Shown here one piece after another: positions 1 to 9,370 of a stretch of 64,000 bases of DNA. The translations under genes and the position numbers were made by a program. Below the pieces are notes generated by a model. That model had not been told where the DNA came from, did no database searches, and saw nothing but the letters and a program-made list of their open reading frames with translations. The stretch is from Neoroseomonas alkaliterrae (GTDB lineage: Bacteria > Pseudomonadota > Alphaproteobacteria > Acetobacterales > Acetobacteraceae): NCBI RefSeq assembly GCF_014199195.1, contig NZ_JACIJE010000003.1, forward strand, positions 186,001 to 250,000. Direction: 5' to 3'. Positions within the stretch are counted from its first letter, which is position 1; each line of letters opens with the position of its first letter.

Positions 1-230
1 CGCTGCTGAAGGTGCTGCTGGCCGCGAAGAGCGAGGAGCACCACGTCGCGCCGAAACTGCTCGCGAGCAGCGAGGACCTCGACCGGCTGGCGGCGGGCGA
101 GGCCGCCGACGTGCCGGCGCTGCATGGCTGGCGGCGCGAGGTGTTCGGCGAGGCGGCGCTGGCGCTGAAGGCCGGGCGGCTGGCGCTCGGGGTGGACGGG
201 AAGCGGGTGAAGCTGATCCGGGCGGGGTGA
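1..230 (+). CDS. rnd: Ribonuclease D, C-terminal fragment (cut by window start)
   Basis: Only the last 75 or so residues are inside the window; the frame is open from base 3 to the TGA at 228-230. The visible part is a helical tail with [20 protein letters not shown], followed by a leucine/alanine-rich stretch and a [13 protein letters not shown] end. This matches the C-terminal HRDC-like region of RNase D, the 3'-5' exonuclease that trims tRNA precursors. The catalytic DEDD domain would lie upstream and cannot be checked here. Its position convergent to ppx-ppk fits the alphaproteobacterial order ppk-ppx-rnd. Identification rests on the tail and the context only. Confidence 0.75.
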   Translation, partial: LLKVLLAAKSEEHHVAPKLLASSEDLDRLAAGEAADVPALHGWRREVFGEAALALKAGRLALGVDGKRVKLIRAG

Positions 231-327
231 GGCCCATCGCCGGGGGCGCGGGACGTTCGGACCATCGGCTTCCGGCGCAGCCCACGCGGACGGGGTATCC
301 CCACGGTGCGGCTCCCGGTGATGGTGT

Positions 328-387
328 CCAGAGGCCCTTCGGCCTCTGGTGGGGAGAGGCCCGGAGAGGGGCAAAGCCCCTCTCCGG
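328..387. terminator. Paired hairpins between convergent rnd and ppx
   Basis: Two perfect hairpins lie between the two convergent genes. The first (328-349) has a 9-bp CCAGAGGCC stem with a CTTC loop. The second (361-387) has a 12-bp CCGGAGAGGGGC stem with an AAA loop. Neither has a strong T-tract, which is common in GC-rich alphaproteobacteria. The placement suggests a bidirectional terminator. Confidence 0.7.
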
Positions 388-395
388 ACCCATAC

Positions 396-1916
396 TCAGC
401 CCGCGAGTTCCACCACAGCCTCCAGCCCCAGCGTCGCCGCCAGCGCCTCGACCCGCCGCAGCACGCTCTCGCCCGCGAAGACGCCGCTGCCTTCCACCAG
501 CCTGAGCACGAGCCGCCCGCCGCTGCGGTCGAGCGCCGTGCCCGCCAGCAGCTCGGGCGTGCCGCCCGACAGCGTGTAGGCGAGCCGCAGCGCCGCCCCC
601 AGGATTTCCGCCCGCCGCACCGCCGCGACATCGAGCAGCACGCGCGCGGCCTGCAGGAAGGGCGCATCCGCGCCGGCCTCGTAGCGCAGCGCCACCGCGA
701 GCGCGAGGAAGGCGCGCGCATGGTGGTCGAGCCCCACGCCCGGCTGGCGCAGCACGCGGAAATAGGCGTGCTCGGCGCGGTAGTCCGGGTGGTCGTGGCT
801 GCCGATGTCGCTCACCCAGCAGGCGGCGGCGCGCAGCGCGGCTTCGGCCACGCCCTCGCGCTCGAAAAGCCCGGCGGTCCATTGCGCGAGGGCGGGCGGC
901 AGGCGCGGGTCGCGGCCGAAGCGGGCGGCAAGGTCCTGCGCGGCGGCGAGCAGCGGCTCGCGCCGGCGCTCCTCGGCGGCGATCTGGCGGGCATACCAGC
1001 CCTCGCGCAGCCCGTTGGCGCTGAACACCACGCGCCGCGCGCCCGAGGCGCGGATCAGCCGGCGCATCACCATCGCCGCCCAGGGCAGGTCCTGCAGGCG
1101 CTTGGTCGGCGCGCCGGGCATGCGTTCGAGCGTGCGGCGGGTCGCGGCCATCACCACGCCGGCGAGGTCGCGCGCCTCCTCCCGCGACAGCACGTAGTGG
1201 TGCACGATCGAGAGCGGATAGGCGGTCTGGGCGATGTGCATGCGCGCGAGCGCGCGCCACGCCCCTCCGACGAGGTAGAGATCCCGCCCCTGCCCCTCCG
1301 GCAGCCAGGCGATGCGGCCGAGTTCCTCGGTGGCGATGGCCCGCCCGCGCTGGATCTCCCCGCCCGCGCGTTCGGCGAGGCGGATGGCCCCGAGCGGCAG
1401 GCTGGCCGAGCGCCCCGCGCGGCCATGGGCGAGTTCCACCAGTTCGAGCGAACCGCCGCCGATGTCGCCCAGCACGCCGTCCGCATCGGGGAAGCCGAGC
1501 AACACGCCCTCGGCCGAGAGCATCGCCTCCTGCTGACCGGTCAGGATGCGGATCGTGAGGTCGGGCAGCCGCGCGCGCAGCGCCTCGACGAAGGCCGGGC
1601 CGTTCGCCGCGTCGCGCACGGCCGCGGTGGCGAGCACCTCGACCGGCTCCGCGCCCATGGCGCGCGCGACGGTGTGGTAGCGCACCATCACCGTGACGGC
1701 CTGTTCCACCGCCTCCTCGTTCAGCCGGCCCGTGGTCACGAGGCCGCGGCCGAGGCCGAGCACCGCCTTCTCGTTGAAGATGGTCAGCGGGTTGCGCGCC
1801 CGCCCCTCGAACACCACGAGGCGGACGGAGTTAGAACCGAGATCCACCACCGCCGCTCGCGGCTGGCGCAGCCCGGCCTCGGCCGGGGCCGGCCTTTCAC
1901 GGGTGAGTTGGCTCAA
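396..1916 (-). CDS. ppx: Exopolyphosphatase / GppA-family phosphatase
   Basis: A 506-residue Ppx/GppA protein of the ASKHA fold, expected to release phosphate processively from polyphosphate or to act on pppGpp. The N-terminal phosphate-binding motif is VVDLGSNSVRLVVF (about residues 23-36). The second glycine-rich motif is GDIGGGSLELVEL (about 150-162), and a C-terminal helical HD-like domain follows. The length is typical of the family. It begins 4 bases after the ppk stop codon, so synthesis and breakdown of polyphosphate are made from one transcript. Ppx and GppA activities cannot be told apart from sequence alone. Confidence 0.93.
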   Translation of the reverse strand: MSQLTRERPAPAEAGLRQPRAAVVDLGSNSVRLVVFEGRARNPLTIFNEKAVLGLGRGLVTTGRLNEEAVEQAVTVMVRYHTVARAMGAEPVEVLATAAVRDAANGPAFVEALRARLPDLTIRILTGQQEAMLSAEGVLLGFPDADGVLGDIGGGSLELVELAHGRAGRSASLPLGAIRLAERAGGEIQRGRAIATEELGRIAWLPEGQGRDLYLVGGAWRALARMHIAQTAYPLSIVHHYVLSREEARDLAGVVMAATRRTLERMPGAPTKRLQDLPWAAMVMRRLIRASGARRVVFSANGLREGWYARQIAAEERRREPLLAAAQDLAARFGRDPRLPPALAQWTAGLFEREGVAEAALRAAACWVSDIGSHDHPDYRAEHAYFRVLRQPGVGLDHHARAFLALAVALRYEAGADAPFLQAARVLLDVAAVRRAEILGAALRLAYTLSGGTPELLAGTALDRSGGRLVLRLVEGSGVFAGESVLRRVEALAATLGLEAVVELAG

Positions 1917-1920
1917 GGCG

Positions 1921-4086
1921 TCAGTCCTGCAGCACGCGGTCCTGCCGCGGCCGCCGCGCGCTGCCCTTGAGCGCGCTGCCGCGGCCGGACAGCGAGGGGT
2001 TGGTCATGAAGTATTCGTGCGCCGAGACCGGCTTATCCCCCGGATCGAGCCGCCTCCAGTCGCCCTCGGGGCCGAGCTGCCAGGACTGCATCGTGTCCTT
2101 GAGGTTCACCACCATGATCTGGTCGAGAACCTGCGCGTGCACGGTCGGGTTCTCGACCGGCACCATGGTCTCGACGCGCCAGTCCATGTTGCGCGCCATC
2201 CAGTCCGCGCTGCTGATGAACACCTTGGCGCGGCGCGAGGGCAGCCGGTGCCCGTTGCCGAAGACCGCGACGCGCGAATGCTCGAGGAAGCGGCCGACGA
2301 TGGACTTGACGCGGATGTTCTCGCTCATGCCCTTCACCCCGGGCCTGAGGCAGCAGATGCCGCGCACCACCGCATCCACCTTCACCCCCGCGCGGGAGGC
2401 GGCGTAGAGCGCGTCGATCAGCGCCTCGTCCACCAGCGAGTTCATCTTGAGCCAGATCGCGGCCGGCTTGCCCTCCTTCGCGAAGGCGATCTCCTGGCCG
2501 ATCAGCGCGAGCAGCGTGGGGCGGATGGTCAGGGGCGAGAAGGCGAGCTTTTCCATGCTCTCGGGCCGCGCATAGCCGGTCATGAAGTTGAACAGCTTCG
2601 CCGCGTCGCGCGTCAGCGCCGGGTCGGCGGTGAAGTAGGAGAGGTCGGTGTAGATGCGCGCGGTGACGGGGTGGTAGTTGCCCGTGCCGAAATGCGCGTA
2701 GGAGCGCAGGTGCTGCCCCTCGCGCCGCACCACCAGGCTGACCTTGGCGTGGGTCTTGAGCTCGACGAAGCCGAAGACGACCTGCACGCCGGCCGCTTCC
2801 AGCTCGCGCGCGAGGGCGATGTTGCGCTCCTCGTCGAAGCGCGCCTTCAGCTCGACGATGCCGGTCACGGACTTGCCCGCCTCCGCCGCCTCGATCAGCG
2901 CCTTGGCGATCGGGCTGTCCCGCGTGGTGCGGTAGAGCGTCTGCTTGATCGCGACCACGTTGGGGTCGCGCGCCGCCTGGCGGAGGAACTGCACCACCAC
3001 GTCGAAGGATTCATAGGGGTGGTGGACCACGATGTCCTTGGCCCGGATCGCCGCGAAGCAATCCCCGCCATAATCGAGGATGCGCTCGGGGAAGCGCGGC
3101 GTGTAGGGGGTGAAGAGCAGGTCCGGCCGGTCGTCCACGATGAGCTGCGTGAGGTCCGAAAGCCCCAGCAGCCCGTCCACGATGAACAGCTCCGAGCGCG
3201 GCGCCTCCAGCTCGTCGGCCACGAAGTCCATCATGTCCGCCGGCGTCGCGGCGGTGACGGAAAGGCGGATCGGGCGGCCGCGGCGGCGGCGCTTCAGCGC
3301 CGTCTCGTAGGAGCGCACGAGGTCCTCGGCCTCCTCCTCGAACTCCACGTCGGTGTCGCGGATCAGGCGGAACAGGCCGGTCTCGGCGGGGATGAAGCCG
3401 GGGAAGAGCCGGTCGAGGAACAGCAGGATCAGATCCTCGAGCTGCACGAAGCGGATGCCCGCCGCACCCTCGCGCGGCGGCAGGCGGACGAAGCGCTGCA
3501 CCTGCGGGCTCAGCGGCAGCAGCGCGCGCATGGTGCCGCCATCCTCCTCCCGCACCAGCTTCAGCACCATGCAGAGCGAGAGGTTGGCGATGAAGGGGAA
3601 GGGATGCGCCGGGTCCACCGCGAGCGGCGTCAGCACCGGGAAGACGCGGTCCATGAAGTAGCCGTGCAGCCATTCGCGGTCGGCGGCGTCGAGCTCGCCC
3701 AGGTCGCAGACGATGACCCCCGCCTCCCGCAGCAGGCCGCGCAGCTCCCTCCAGGCCGCCTGCTGGCCCTGGATCAGCGCCTGCGCCCGGTCGTGGATGG
3801 CGACGAGCTGCTGCGCCGGCGTCCGCCCGTCATTGCTCAGCTTGGTGATGCCGGCGCGCTCCTGGCCGACCAGGCCGGCGACGCGCACGGAATAGAACTC
3901 GTCGAGGTTGGAGGCCGAGATCGCGACGAAGCGCAGCCTCTCGAGCAGCGGGTGGCGCGGGTTCGCCGCCTCCTCCAGCACGCGCTGGTTGAAGGCGAGC
4001 CAGGAGAGCTCCCGGTTGATGAAGCGCGCGGGGCTCGACAGCAGCGCCTCGGCGTCCTCGGCCGTGGCTGGAGGGGCATCGGTCAT
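1921..4086 (-). CDS. ppk1: Polyphosphate kinase 1
   Basis: A 721-residue cytoplasmic/membrane-associated kinase that reversibly polymerises the gamma-phosphate of ATP into polyphosphate. The N-terminal domain has [20 protein letters not shown] (21-40). The two catalytic phospholipase-D-like histidines are visible: H446 in LKTHAKVS, the phosphorylated residue, and H603 in [10 protein letters not shown]. The length is normal for PPK1. It follows hdaA by 9 bases and precedes ppx by 4 bases, so all three are probably co-transcribed. The basic tail (about 703-718, [16 protein letters not shown]) extends past the conserved core. Confidence 0.97.
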   Translation of the reverse strand: MTDAPPATAEDAEALLSSPARFINRELSWLAFNQRVLEEAANPRHPLLERLRFVAISASNLDEFYSVRVAGLVGQERAGITKLSNDGRTPAQQLVAIHDRAQALIQGQQAAWRELRGLLREAGVIVCDLGELDAADREWLHGYFMDRVFPVLTPLAVDPAHPFPFIANLSLCMVLKLVREEDGGTMRALLPLSPQVQRFVRLPPREGAAGIRFVQLEDLILLFLDRLFPGFIPAETGLFRLIRDTDVEFEEEAEDLVRSYETALKRRRRGRPIRLSVTAATPADMMDFVADELEAPRSELFIVDGLLGLSDLTQLIVDDRPDLLFTPYTPRFPERILDYGGDCFAAIRAKDIVVHHPYESFDVVVQFLRQAARDPNVVAIKQTLYRTTRDSPIAKALIEAAEAGKSVTGIVELKARFDEERNIALARELEAAGVQVVFGFVELKTHAKVSLVVRREGQHLRSYAHFGTGNYHPVTARIYTDLSYFTADPALTRDAAKLFNFMTGYARPESMEKLAFSPLTIRPTLLALIGQEIAFAKEGKPAAIWLKMNSLVDEALIDALYAASRAGVKVDAVVRGICCLRPGVKGMSENIRVKSIVGRFLEHSRVAVFGNGHRLPSRRAKVFISSADWMARNMDWRVETMVPVENPTVHAQVLDQIMVVNLKDTMQSWQLGPEGDWRRLDPGDKPVSAHEYFMTNPSLSGRGSALKGSARRPRQDRVLQD

Positions 4087-4095
4087 GGCCGCAGA

Positions 4096-4845
4096 CTACA
4101 GCAGCGCGGCCGTGCCGGGCGAGGCCGCCTCCGCAAACGTCTCCGAAGCGTCATCATCGGCCGCCTCGCCGAAGCCTTCCCAACCGGCGAGGACCGCGCG
4201 GGCGAGGCTGCGCGTGACCGGCGCGCGCGCGGCCAGCGCCGCACGGTCGAGCCGCGCGGCGGCCTCGGCCAGCGTCCCGGCGTCGCGGGCGAGCCTCTGC
4301 AGCAGCCAGGCGCGGACATCGGGCGCGACGCGGAGCTGGCGGTCGGCGAAGAGTTTCGCCAGCAGCGCACCGAGCAGCGCATCCTCCGGCCGCCCGATCC
4401 CGGCCGAGGCGGTGGCGCGCAGCCGGCTGCCGAGATCGGGCAGGCCGACCGGCCAGCGCGCCGGCGGCTCGCGCCCCACCAGCAGCAGCCGCTCCCCCCG
4501 CTCGGCGCAGAGGTTGATCAGGTGCAACAGCGCCCGCTCCTCGGCCACGGCATCGGCGTCGTCGAGCACGGTGCCGCCGGGTCCGGGCGGCGGCAGGCCG
4601 CGCAGGGCCGGGCCTTCGAGGAAGCGCCAGCCCTGCGCGGCAGCCGTCGCGCGGGCGATGTGGGACTTGCCCACCCCGGCCGGGCCGAACAGGGCAAGAC
4701 GGCCGAGCGGCCATTCCCCTGGCCGGTCGAGCCAGGCGAGCGCCTCGGCATTCGAGGCATCCTCGAGGAAATCCGCGCGCGCGGAGGAGGCGGGAAGCGA
4801 CAGCGGCAGGGCGAATTGCCGCCCCCCCCGGACGGGCGCGGCCAT
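4096..4845 (-). CDS. hdaA: Hda-type DnaA homologue (regulatory inactivation of DnaA)
   Basis: A 249-residue AAA+ protein resembling DnaA domain III without the DNA-binding domain, as in Caulobacter HdaA. It should act with the beta clamp to stimulate ATP hydrolysis by DnaA after replication starts. The N-terminus has RQFALPLSLP (9-18), a likely clamp-binding motif of the QLxLPL type. The Walker A motif is GPAGVGKSH (54-62), and the Walker B-like VLDDAD is at about 93-98. I chose the ATG at 4845 because it sits 2 bases after the stop of the permease gene and directly before the clamp motif. The open frame continues far upstream, but only as a shadow of the permease gene. Confidence 0.88.
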   Translation of the reverse strand: MAAPVRGGRQFALPLSLPASSARADFLEDASNAEALAWLDRPGEWPLGRLALFGPAGVGKSHIARATAAAQGWRFLEGPALRGLPPPGPGGTVLDDADAVAEERALLHLINLCAERGERLLLVGREPPARWPVGLPDLGSRLRATASAGIGRPEDALLGALLAKLFADRQLRVAPDVRAWLLQRLARDAGTLAEAAARLDRAALAARAPVTRSLARAVLAGWEGFGEAADDDASETFAEAASPGTAALL

Positions 4846-4847
4846 GC

Positions 4848-6026
4848 TCAGCCCCCCGTCCGCGGCGGGTCGAGGTAGAGCGGGCTTTCGAGGTATCGCC
4901 GCAGCCAGTAGCGCGCCACGACGCCGACCGCCGCGGCCATCGGCACCGCGAGCAGCACGCCGAGGAAGCCGAAGGCCACCCCGCCGGCGAAGAGCGCGAA
5001 GATCACCCACACCGCATGCAGCCCCACCCGGTCGCCGAGCAGGTAGGGATAGATCACGTAGCCCTCGATCGTCTGCCCGACCACGAAGATGGCGACGATC
5101 ACGAGCACCTCGTTCCAGGTACCGAACTGGCCCATCGCCAGCAGCACCGCCGTCAGGAAGCCGGTCAGCGAGCCGACATAGGGGATGAAGGAGAGGATCC
5201 CGGCCATCAGCCCCACCGTCAGCCCGAGCTCGAGCCCCGCGAGCTGCAGCGCGACGGCATAGAACACGCCGAGCCCCGCGCAGCACAGGAGCTGCCCGCG
5301 CAGCCACGCCGAGAGCACACGGTCCGTGTCGCGCGCGAGCTGGCGCAGCACCGCCGCGTTGCGCCGCGGCAGCCAGCTCTCGATCCGCCCGAGCAGCACG
5401 GGCCAGTCGCGCAGCAGGTAGAAGGCGACCACCGGCACCACGACGACGAAGGTGAAGACCTGGAACAGCGCGAGCCCGCTGCCGACCAGCCGCGTCACGG
5501 CGGTGCCGACCCAGGCCATCATCGGCCCGACCTGCCCGATGGCGAGCTCGCGCAGCCGCTGGTCCACCATCTCCGGCCCCAGCGTCTCCTCGAGGCGGAT
5601 GAGGCCGTCGCGCAGCAGCGCGGCGAGGGTGGCGACGTAGCTCGGCAGCCGCTGCAGCAGGATCCCGAGCTGGGCGAGGATCAGCGGGTAGAACAGCAGC
5701 ACCGCCAGCAGCGAGAACGCCATCAGCAGGAAGATGAGGAAGAAGGCGCCGAGCCCGCGCCGCACGCCGAGCCGGGCGAGCCGCGTCGCCGGCGGGTCGA
5801 GGAAATAGGCGATGACCGCGGCCAGCACGAAGGGCGTCAGGATCCCCTGGAACAGCCACAGCGCGAAGAGCAGCGCGCCGCCGAGGCCGAGCATCAGCGC
5901 GACGCGCTGGCGCGGCGTGGCGGTGCGCGGTGCTGCCGGCGGCGGGAAGCGCGGCGCCGCCGGCGCCGGCACGACCGGGCGCGCGCCGGGATCGGGGCGG
6001 GCGGGCGGGCGCGGCGCCTCGTTCAC
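4848..6026 (-). CDS. AI-2E family transporter (PerM-like)
   Basis: A 392-residue inner-membrane protein of the AI-2E/PerM family, whose members export autoinducer-2 or serve as ion antiporters. After a Pro/Ala/Arg-rich N-terminus of about 40 residues come roughly eight hydrophobic segments. The conserved C-terminal part includes GILSFIPYVGSLTGFL, VVGQTIEGYVIYPYLLGDRV and GFLGVLLAVPMAAAVGV. The start is GTG at 6026, which overlaps the stop of the preceding gene as GTGA. Its substrate cannot be read from the sequence. In this order (permease, hdaA, ppk) it is probably part of a conserved alphaproteobacterial operon. Confidence 0.87.
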   Translation of the reverse strand: MNEAPRPPARPDPGARPVVPAPAAPRFPPPAAPRTATPRQRVALMLGLGGALLFALWLFQGILTPFVLAAVIAYFLDPPATRLARLGVRRGLGAFFLIFLLMAFSLLAVLLFYPLILAQLGILLQRLPSYVATLAALLRDGLIRLEETLGPEMVDQRLRELAIGQVGPMMAWVGTAVTRLVGSGLALFQVFTFVVVVPVVAFYLLRDWPVLLGRIESWLPRRNAAVLRQLARDTDRVLSAWLRGQLLCCAGLGVFYAVALQLAGLELGLTVGLMAGILSFIPYVGSLTGFLTAVLLAMGQFGTWNEVLVIVAIFVVGQTIEGYVIYPYLLGDRVGLHAVWVIFALFAGGVAFGFLGVLLAVPMAAAVGVVARYWLRRYLESPLYLDPPRTGG

Positions 6027-6646
6027 CCGGCACCTTCCCCGGTCATGCGCGCGGCCTGGACCACATAGGCCGCGCCGGAGGCGAGGGTGGTCGCCGCCAC
6101 CAGCCAGATCATCGCCTCGAGCAGGCTGGGCGCGGCGAGGCCGAAGCCCTTGAGCAGCAGCGCGAGCGCGGCGAGGCCGATCTGCGCCGCCGTGTTCGCC
6201 TTCGAGACCAGGAGCGGCCGGATCCGCGCCGGGAAGCCCAGCACCCAGAGGAACAGCACGCCGCCCACGATCAGCAGGTCGCGGAAGACCACCATGATGG
6301 CGAGCCAGTCCGGCAGCACCCCGATCGCGGCGAGCGTGACATAGACCGAGACCAGCAGCGCCTTGTCCGCCAGCGGGTCGAGCAGCGCGCCGAGCGCCGA
6401 TCGCGCGTTGCGCACCCTGGCGAGCCAGCCGTCCAGCGCATCCGAGACGCCGGCGCCGACGAAGACCAGGAAGGCGAGGTCCAGCCGGTGCTGCAGGATC
6501 AGCCACACCGCCGCCGGCACGGCGCAGAGCCGCGCCAGCGTGATGAGGTTCGGCAGCGTGAACAGCCCCGCCTCGACATCGGCCGAGGGGGGGAGCGGCC
6601 GCCGCAGGCGGTCAGGAGCGTCCGGCAAGGCCCACGCGCCAGGCAT
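6023..6646 (-). CDS. CDP-alcohol phosphatidyltransferase family protein (PgsA-like)
   Basis: A 207-residue integral membrane enzyme. It carries the full CDP-alcohol phosphotransferase signature, DG-x2-AR-x8-G-x3-D-x3-D, in DALDGWLARVRNARSALG continuing to ALLDPLADK (about residues 68-94). The Asp residues bind metal and catalyse transfer of a phosphatidyl group. N-terminal LPNLITLARL resembles phosphatidylglycerophosphate synthase, so glycerol-3-phosphate is the likely acceptor, but cardiolipin-type or other acceptors remain possible. About five membrane segments are visible. It overlaps the upstream DUF2066-like gene by 35 bases and the downstream permease by 4 bases. Confidence 0.85.
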   Translation of the reverse strand: MPGAWALPDAPDRLRRPLPPSADVEAGLFTLPNLITLARLCAVPAAVWLILQHRLDLAFLVFVGAGVSDALDGWLARVRNARSALGALLDPLADKALLVSVYVTLAAIGVLPDWLAIMVVFRDLLIVGGVLFLWVLGFPARIRPLLVSKANTAAQIGLAALALLLKGFGLAAPSLLEAMIWLVAATTLASGAAYVVQAARMTGEGAG

Positions 6647-7340
6647 CCCCGGGCGCCCCGGACCCCGGCACGAAGGAGACGCCCTGCCGGGCGAAATCCT
6701 CCGCCGCCGCGCCCGGTGCCGTCCGCAGGCCGAGCCGCAGCCGCGCCCGGTCGGTCGAGATGGCGATCACCTCGATCCGCGCCGCCCCGCCGCGCAGGCG
6801 GCGCCGCAGTTCCAGCCATTCCTCGAGCGAGCCGTAAAGGGCCACCGCCTCGACGGTGGCCACGGCGGGGCCGGCGGCTGGCGGGCGCGGCTGGGCGGTG
6901 CCCTCGCCCGCCGGCGCGCCCGGAGGCGCAGCGCCGCCCTCGGCCACGCCGGCGCCGCCGGTCATGGCGCGGGCGCGGGCTGGGTTGAAGTTGACGGTGA
7001 TGCGCCCGGCATAGCGCGTCGGCGTGGTGCGCTCCTCCTCGATGATGATGGAGGAGACCATCGCCTCGATCTGCGCGTCCGAGAGGGTGCGCGAGGCGCC
7101 GGTCGCCGCCGCGATGCGCTCCCAGGCGGCGCGCCTTCCGGCCGCGAGCGCCCGCTCGCGCGCGATCACCGCGTTCTCGGCCGTGGCCTCGGCCGGCACG
7201 CCACGCTGCGTGAAGGAGACGGCGGCGGGTGCGTCCTGCGCCGGCACCGGCGCGGGGGCGAGGACGAGCAGGGCGGTTGCGATCAGCGCCGCCGCATGGT
7301 TCTTTCCGCGCGCCCGCGCGGTGCGGGACCTGTCCGGCAT
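6612..7340 (-). CDS. Secreted DUF2066-like protein
   Basis: A 242-residue protein with an N-terminal signal peptide: basic RSRTARARGKNH, then a hydrophobic stretch ending LVLAPAPVPAQDAPA. The mature part has a conserved block at about 45-110 (VSFTQRGVPAEATAENAVIA and AMVSSIIIEEERTTPTRYAG). A Pro/Ala/Gly-rich linker and a C-terminal beta-rich region (VEVIAISTDRARLRL-like) follow. This resembles the uncharacterised DUF2066 family found next to hda in Proteobacteria. I chose the ATG at 7340 because the signal peptide follows at once. It heads the leftward hdaA-ppk-ppx operon and is divergent from purM. Its function is unknown. Confidence 0.7.
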   Translation of the reverse strand: MPDRSRTARARGKNHAAALIATALLVLAPAPVPAQDAPAAVSFTQRGVPAEATAENAVIARERALAAGRRAAWERIAAATGASRTLSDAQIEAMVSSIIIEEERTTPTRYAGRITVNFNPARARAMTGGAGVAEGGAAPPGAPAGEGTAQPRPPAAGPAVATVEAVALYGSLEEWLELRRRLRGGAARIEVIAISTDRARLRLGLRTAPGAAAEDFARQGVSFVPGSGAPGDAWRVGLAGRS

Positions 7341-7407
7341 CGCGCCCCCAACCCCTTCAAGGCCGGCCCGGGGCCGGCGGTGACGTGCCGCTTCGCGCGG
7401 CCCTTGC

Positions 7408-8514
7408 TTGCCAGCCAATACCCGATCGGAGGCTGCCCTGACCAGTTCCCCGTCTTCCCCCCTCACCTACCGCGCCGCTGGCGTGGACATCGAGGCCGGC
7501 GATGCGCTGGTGGACGCGATCAAGCCGCTCGCGAAATCCACCGACCGCCCCGGCACCATGGGGGGCCTCGGCGGCTTCGGCGCGCTGTTCGACCTCAAGG
7601 CCGCCGGGTTCCGCGACCCGATCCTGGTCTCCTCCACCGATGGCGTCGGCACCAAGCTGCGCGTGGCGATCGAGGCCGGCATCCACGCGACGGTGGGTGT
7701 GGACCTCGTGGCGATGTGCGTGAACGACCTCGTGGTGCAGGGCGCCGAGCCGCTGTTCTTCCTCGACTATTTCGCGACCGGCGCGCTCGATGTGGCCGCG
7801 GCGCGGGAGGTGGTGGCGGGCATCGCGGAGGGCTGCCGCATCGCCGGCTGCGCGCTGGTCGGCGGCGAGACCGCCGAGATGCCTGGCATGTATGCGAAGG
7901 GCGACTACGACCTCGCGGGCTTCTCGGTGGGCGCGGCCGAACGCGGCGCGCTGCTGCCGCGCGGGGATGTGGGCCCCGGCGACGTGGTGCTGGGTCTCGC
8001 GGCCTCGGGCGTGCACTCCAACGGCTTCTCGCTGGTCCGCCGCATCCTCGAACGCGCGGGCGTGGGCCTTGCCGCCCCGGCGCCCTTCGCGCCCGGCCGC
8101 TCGCTCGGCGAGGCGCTGCTGGAACCGACGCGGATCTACGTGAAGCCCCTGCTCGCGCTGCATCGCGCGGGCCTGCTCAAGGCCGCCGCGCACATCACCG
8201 GCGGCGGGCTGCCCGGCAACCTGCCGCGCGTGCTGCCCGCGGGCACGGTCGCGGCGCTCGATGCCCGCGCCTGGACGCCGCCGCCGGTCTTCGCCTGGCT
8301 CGCGCAAACCGGTGGCGTGGCGCCGCAGGAGATGCTGCGCGTCTTCAACTGCGGCATCGGCATGGCGCTGGTGGTGGCGGCCAGGGACGCCGAGGCCGCG
8401 GCGGCGCTGCTCGCCGAGCATGGAGAGGCGGTCTGCCGCATCGGCCATCTCGAATCCGGGGAGGGCGCGGCCGGCGTGCGGATCGGCAACCTCGGCCCCG
8501 CCTGGCCGGCATGA
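7408..8514 (+). CDS. purM: Phosphoribosylformylglycinamidine cyclo-ligase (AIR synthetase)
   Basis: Fifth step of de novo purine synthesis: FGAM plus ATP gives AIR. The protein has about 358-368 residues. PurM motifs are [58 protein letters not shown] and [12 protein letters not shown]. The start is uncertain. The coordinate given uses TTG at 7408, which has no Shine-Dalgarno sequence. A clear GGAGG at 7428-7432 lies 5 bases before an in-frame CTG at 7438, which is also where homologues usually begin. The gene overlaps purN as ATGA. Confidence 0.95.
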   Translation: MPANTRSEAALTSSPSSPLTYRAAGVDIEAGDALVDAIKPLAKSTDRPGTMGGLGGFGALFDLKAAGFRDPILVSSTDGVGTKLRVAIEAGIHATVGVDLVAMCVNDLVVQGAEPLFFLDYFATGALDVAAAREVVAGIAEGCRIAGCALVGGETAEMPGMYAKGDYDLAGFSVGAAERGALLPRGDVGPGDVVLGLAASGVHSNGFSLVRRILERAGVGLAAPAPFAPGRSLGEALLEPTRIYVKPLLALHRAGLLKAAAHITGGGLPGNLPRVLPAGTVAALDARAWTPPPVFAWLAQTGGVAPQEMLRVFNCGIGMALVVAARDAEAAAALLAEHGEAVCRIGHLESGEGAAGVRIGNLGPAWPA

Positions 8515-9164
8515 GCCGCCGCCGCGTCGCGGTGCTGATCTCCGGCCGCGGGTCCAACATGGCGGCGCTGCTCGCGGCGGCCGAGGACCCGGCCTATCCG
8601 GCCGAAATCGCGCTGGTGCTCTCGAACCGCGCCGAGGCGCCGGGCCTTGCCCATGCCGCCGCACGCGGCGTGCCGACGGCGGTGGTGGAAAGCCGCGCCT
8701 TCAAGGGCGACCGGGCCGGGTTCGAGGCGGCGATGCAGGCCGAGATCGCGCGCCACGGTGCGGAGATCATCGCGCTCGCCGGCTTCATGCGGGTGCTGAC
8801 GGAGGGATTCGTGGCCCGCTGGGACGGGCGGATGATCAACATCCATCCCTCCCTGCTGCCGGCCTTCCCGGGGCTCGATACCCATGCCCGCGCGCTCGCC
8901 GCCGGGGTGCGGCTGCATGGCTGCACGGTGCATCTGGTGACCGCGGGGGTGGATGAGGGGCCGATCCTGGCCCAGGCCGCCGTGCCGGTGCTGCCCGGGG
9001 ACACCGAGGCGAGCCTCGCGGCGCGGGTGCTGGCCGAGGAGCATCGCCTCTACCCCGCCGCGCTCGCCTGGCTCGCCGCCGGGCGCGTGCGGCTGGAGGG
9101 CGGGCGGGCCGTGGTGGACGGCGCGGCGGGCGCATCCGGGGCGCTGCTCAACCCCTTGCCCTGA
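8511..9164 (+). CDS. purN: Phosphoribosylglycinamide formyltransferase
   Basis: A 217-residue GAR transformylase that transfers a formyl group from 10-formyl-THF to GAR, the third purine step. The N-terminal phosphate-binding loop is [11 protein letters not shown] (10-20). The catalytic triad is visible: N110 and H112 in [13 protein letters not shown], and D148 in [10 protein letters not shown]. The start ATG at 8511 overlaps the purM stop as ATGA, so translation is probably coupled. The open frame also extends far upstream as a shadow of purM and earlier genes; that part is not coding. Confidence 0.96.
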   Translation: MSRRRVAVLISGRGSNMAALLAAAEDPAYPAEIALVLSNRAEAPGLAHAAARGVPTAVVESRAFKGDRAGFEAAMQAEIARHGAEIIALAGFMRVLTEGFVARWDGRMINIHPSLLPAFPGLDTHARALAAGVRLHGCTVHLVTAGVDEGPILAQAAVPVLPGDTEASLAARVLAEEHRLYPAALAWLAAGRVRLEGGRAVVDGAAGASGALLNPLP

Positions 9165-9214
9165 GGCGCCGCGCTTCCTAAACGCTCAACGAACACAGCG
9201 CGCGAGGACGTTCC

Positions 9215-9370
9215 GTGGCCGAACAGCAGAGCTATGAATTCGTCGAGGTGAAGGCGACCGACATCCTCGCGGAGCGCCAGGCCGCCTGGGGCGGGTTCAC
9301 CACCTTCATCACCTGGTCCACGGCCGCGGTCGCGATCGCGCTGATCCTGCTCTACCTGATCTGGGGCTGA
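9215..9370 (+). CDS. aa3-type cytochrome c oxidase subunit IV
   Basis: A 51-residue protein, starting at GTG 9215 with GAGGA at 9204-9208 (6-base spacing). The N-terminal half is charged (AEQQSYEFVEVKATDILAER). Then WGGFTTFITWSTAAVAIAL leads into one transmembrane helix ending LLYLIWG. This is the pattern of the small bacterial aa3 oxidase subunit IV, a single-span protein that packs against the catalytic core. None of the oxidase core genes is in the window. The last 19 bases overlap the 3' end of the convergent EAL gene. Confidence 0.8.
   Translation: MAEQQSYEFVEVKATDILAERQAAWGGFTTFITWSTAAVAIALILLYLIWG

Noticed and set aside
306-1970. Rightward open frame of 554 codons
   Set aside because: It is antisense to ppx with Arg/His-rich shadow composition; ppx shows full family motifs.
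1693-4878. Rightward open frame of 1061 codons
   Set aside because: It runs antisense to ppk1 and hdaA. Its protein is a His/Arg/Gly/Ala-rich mixture with no family pattern, as expected for the shadow of a GC-rich gene.
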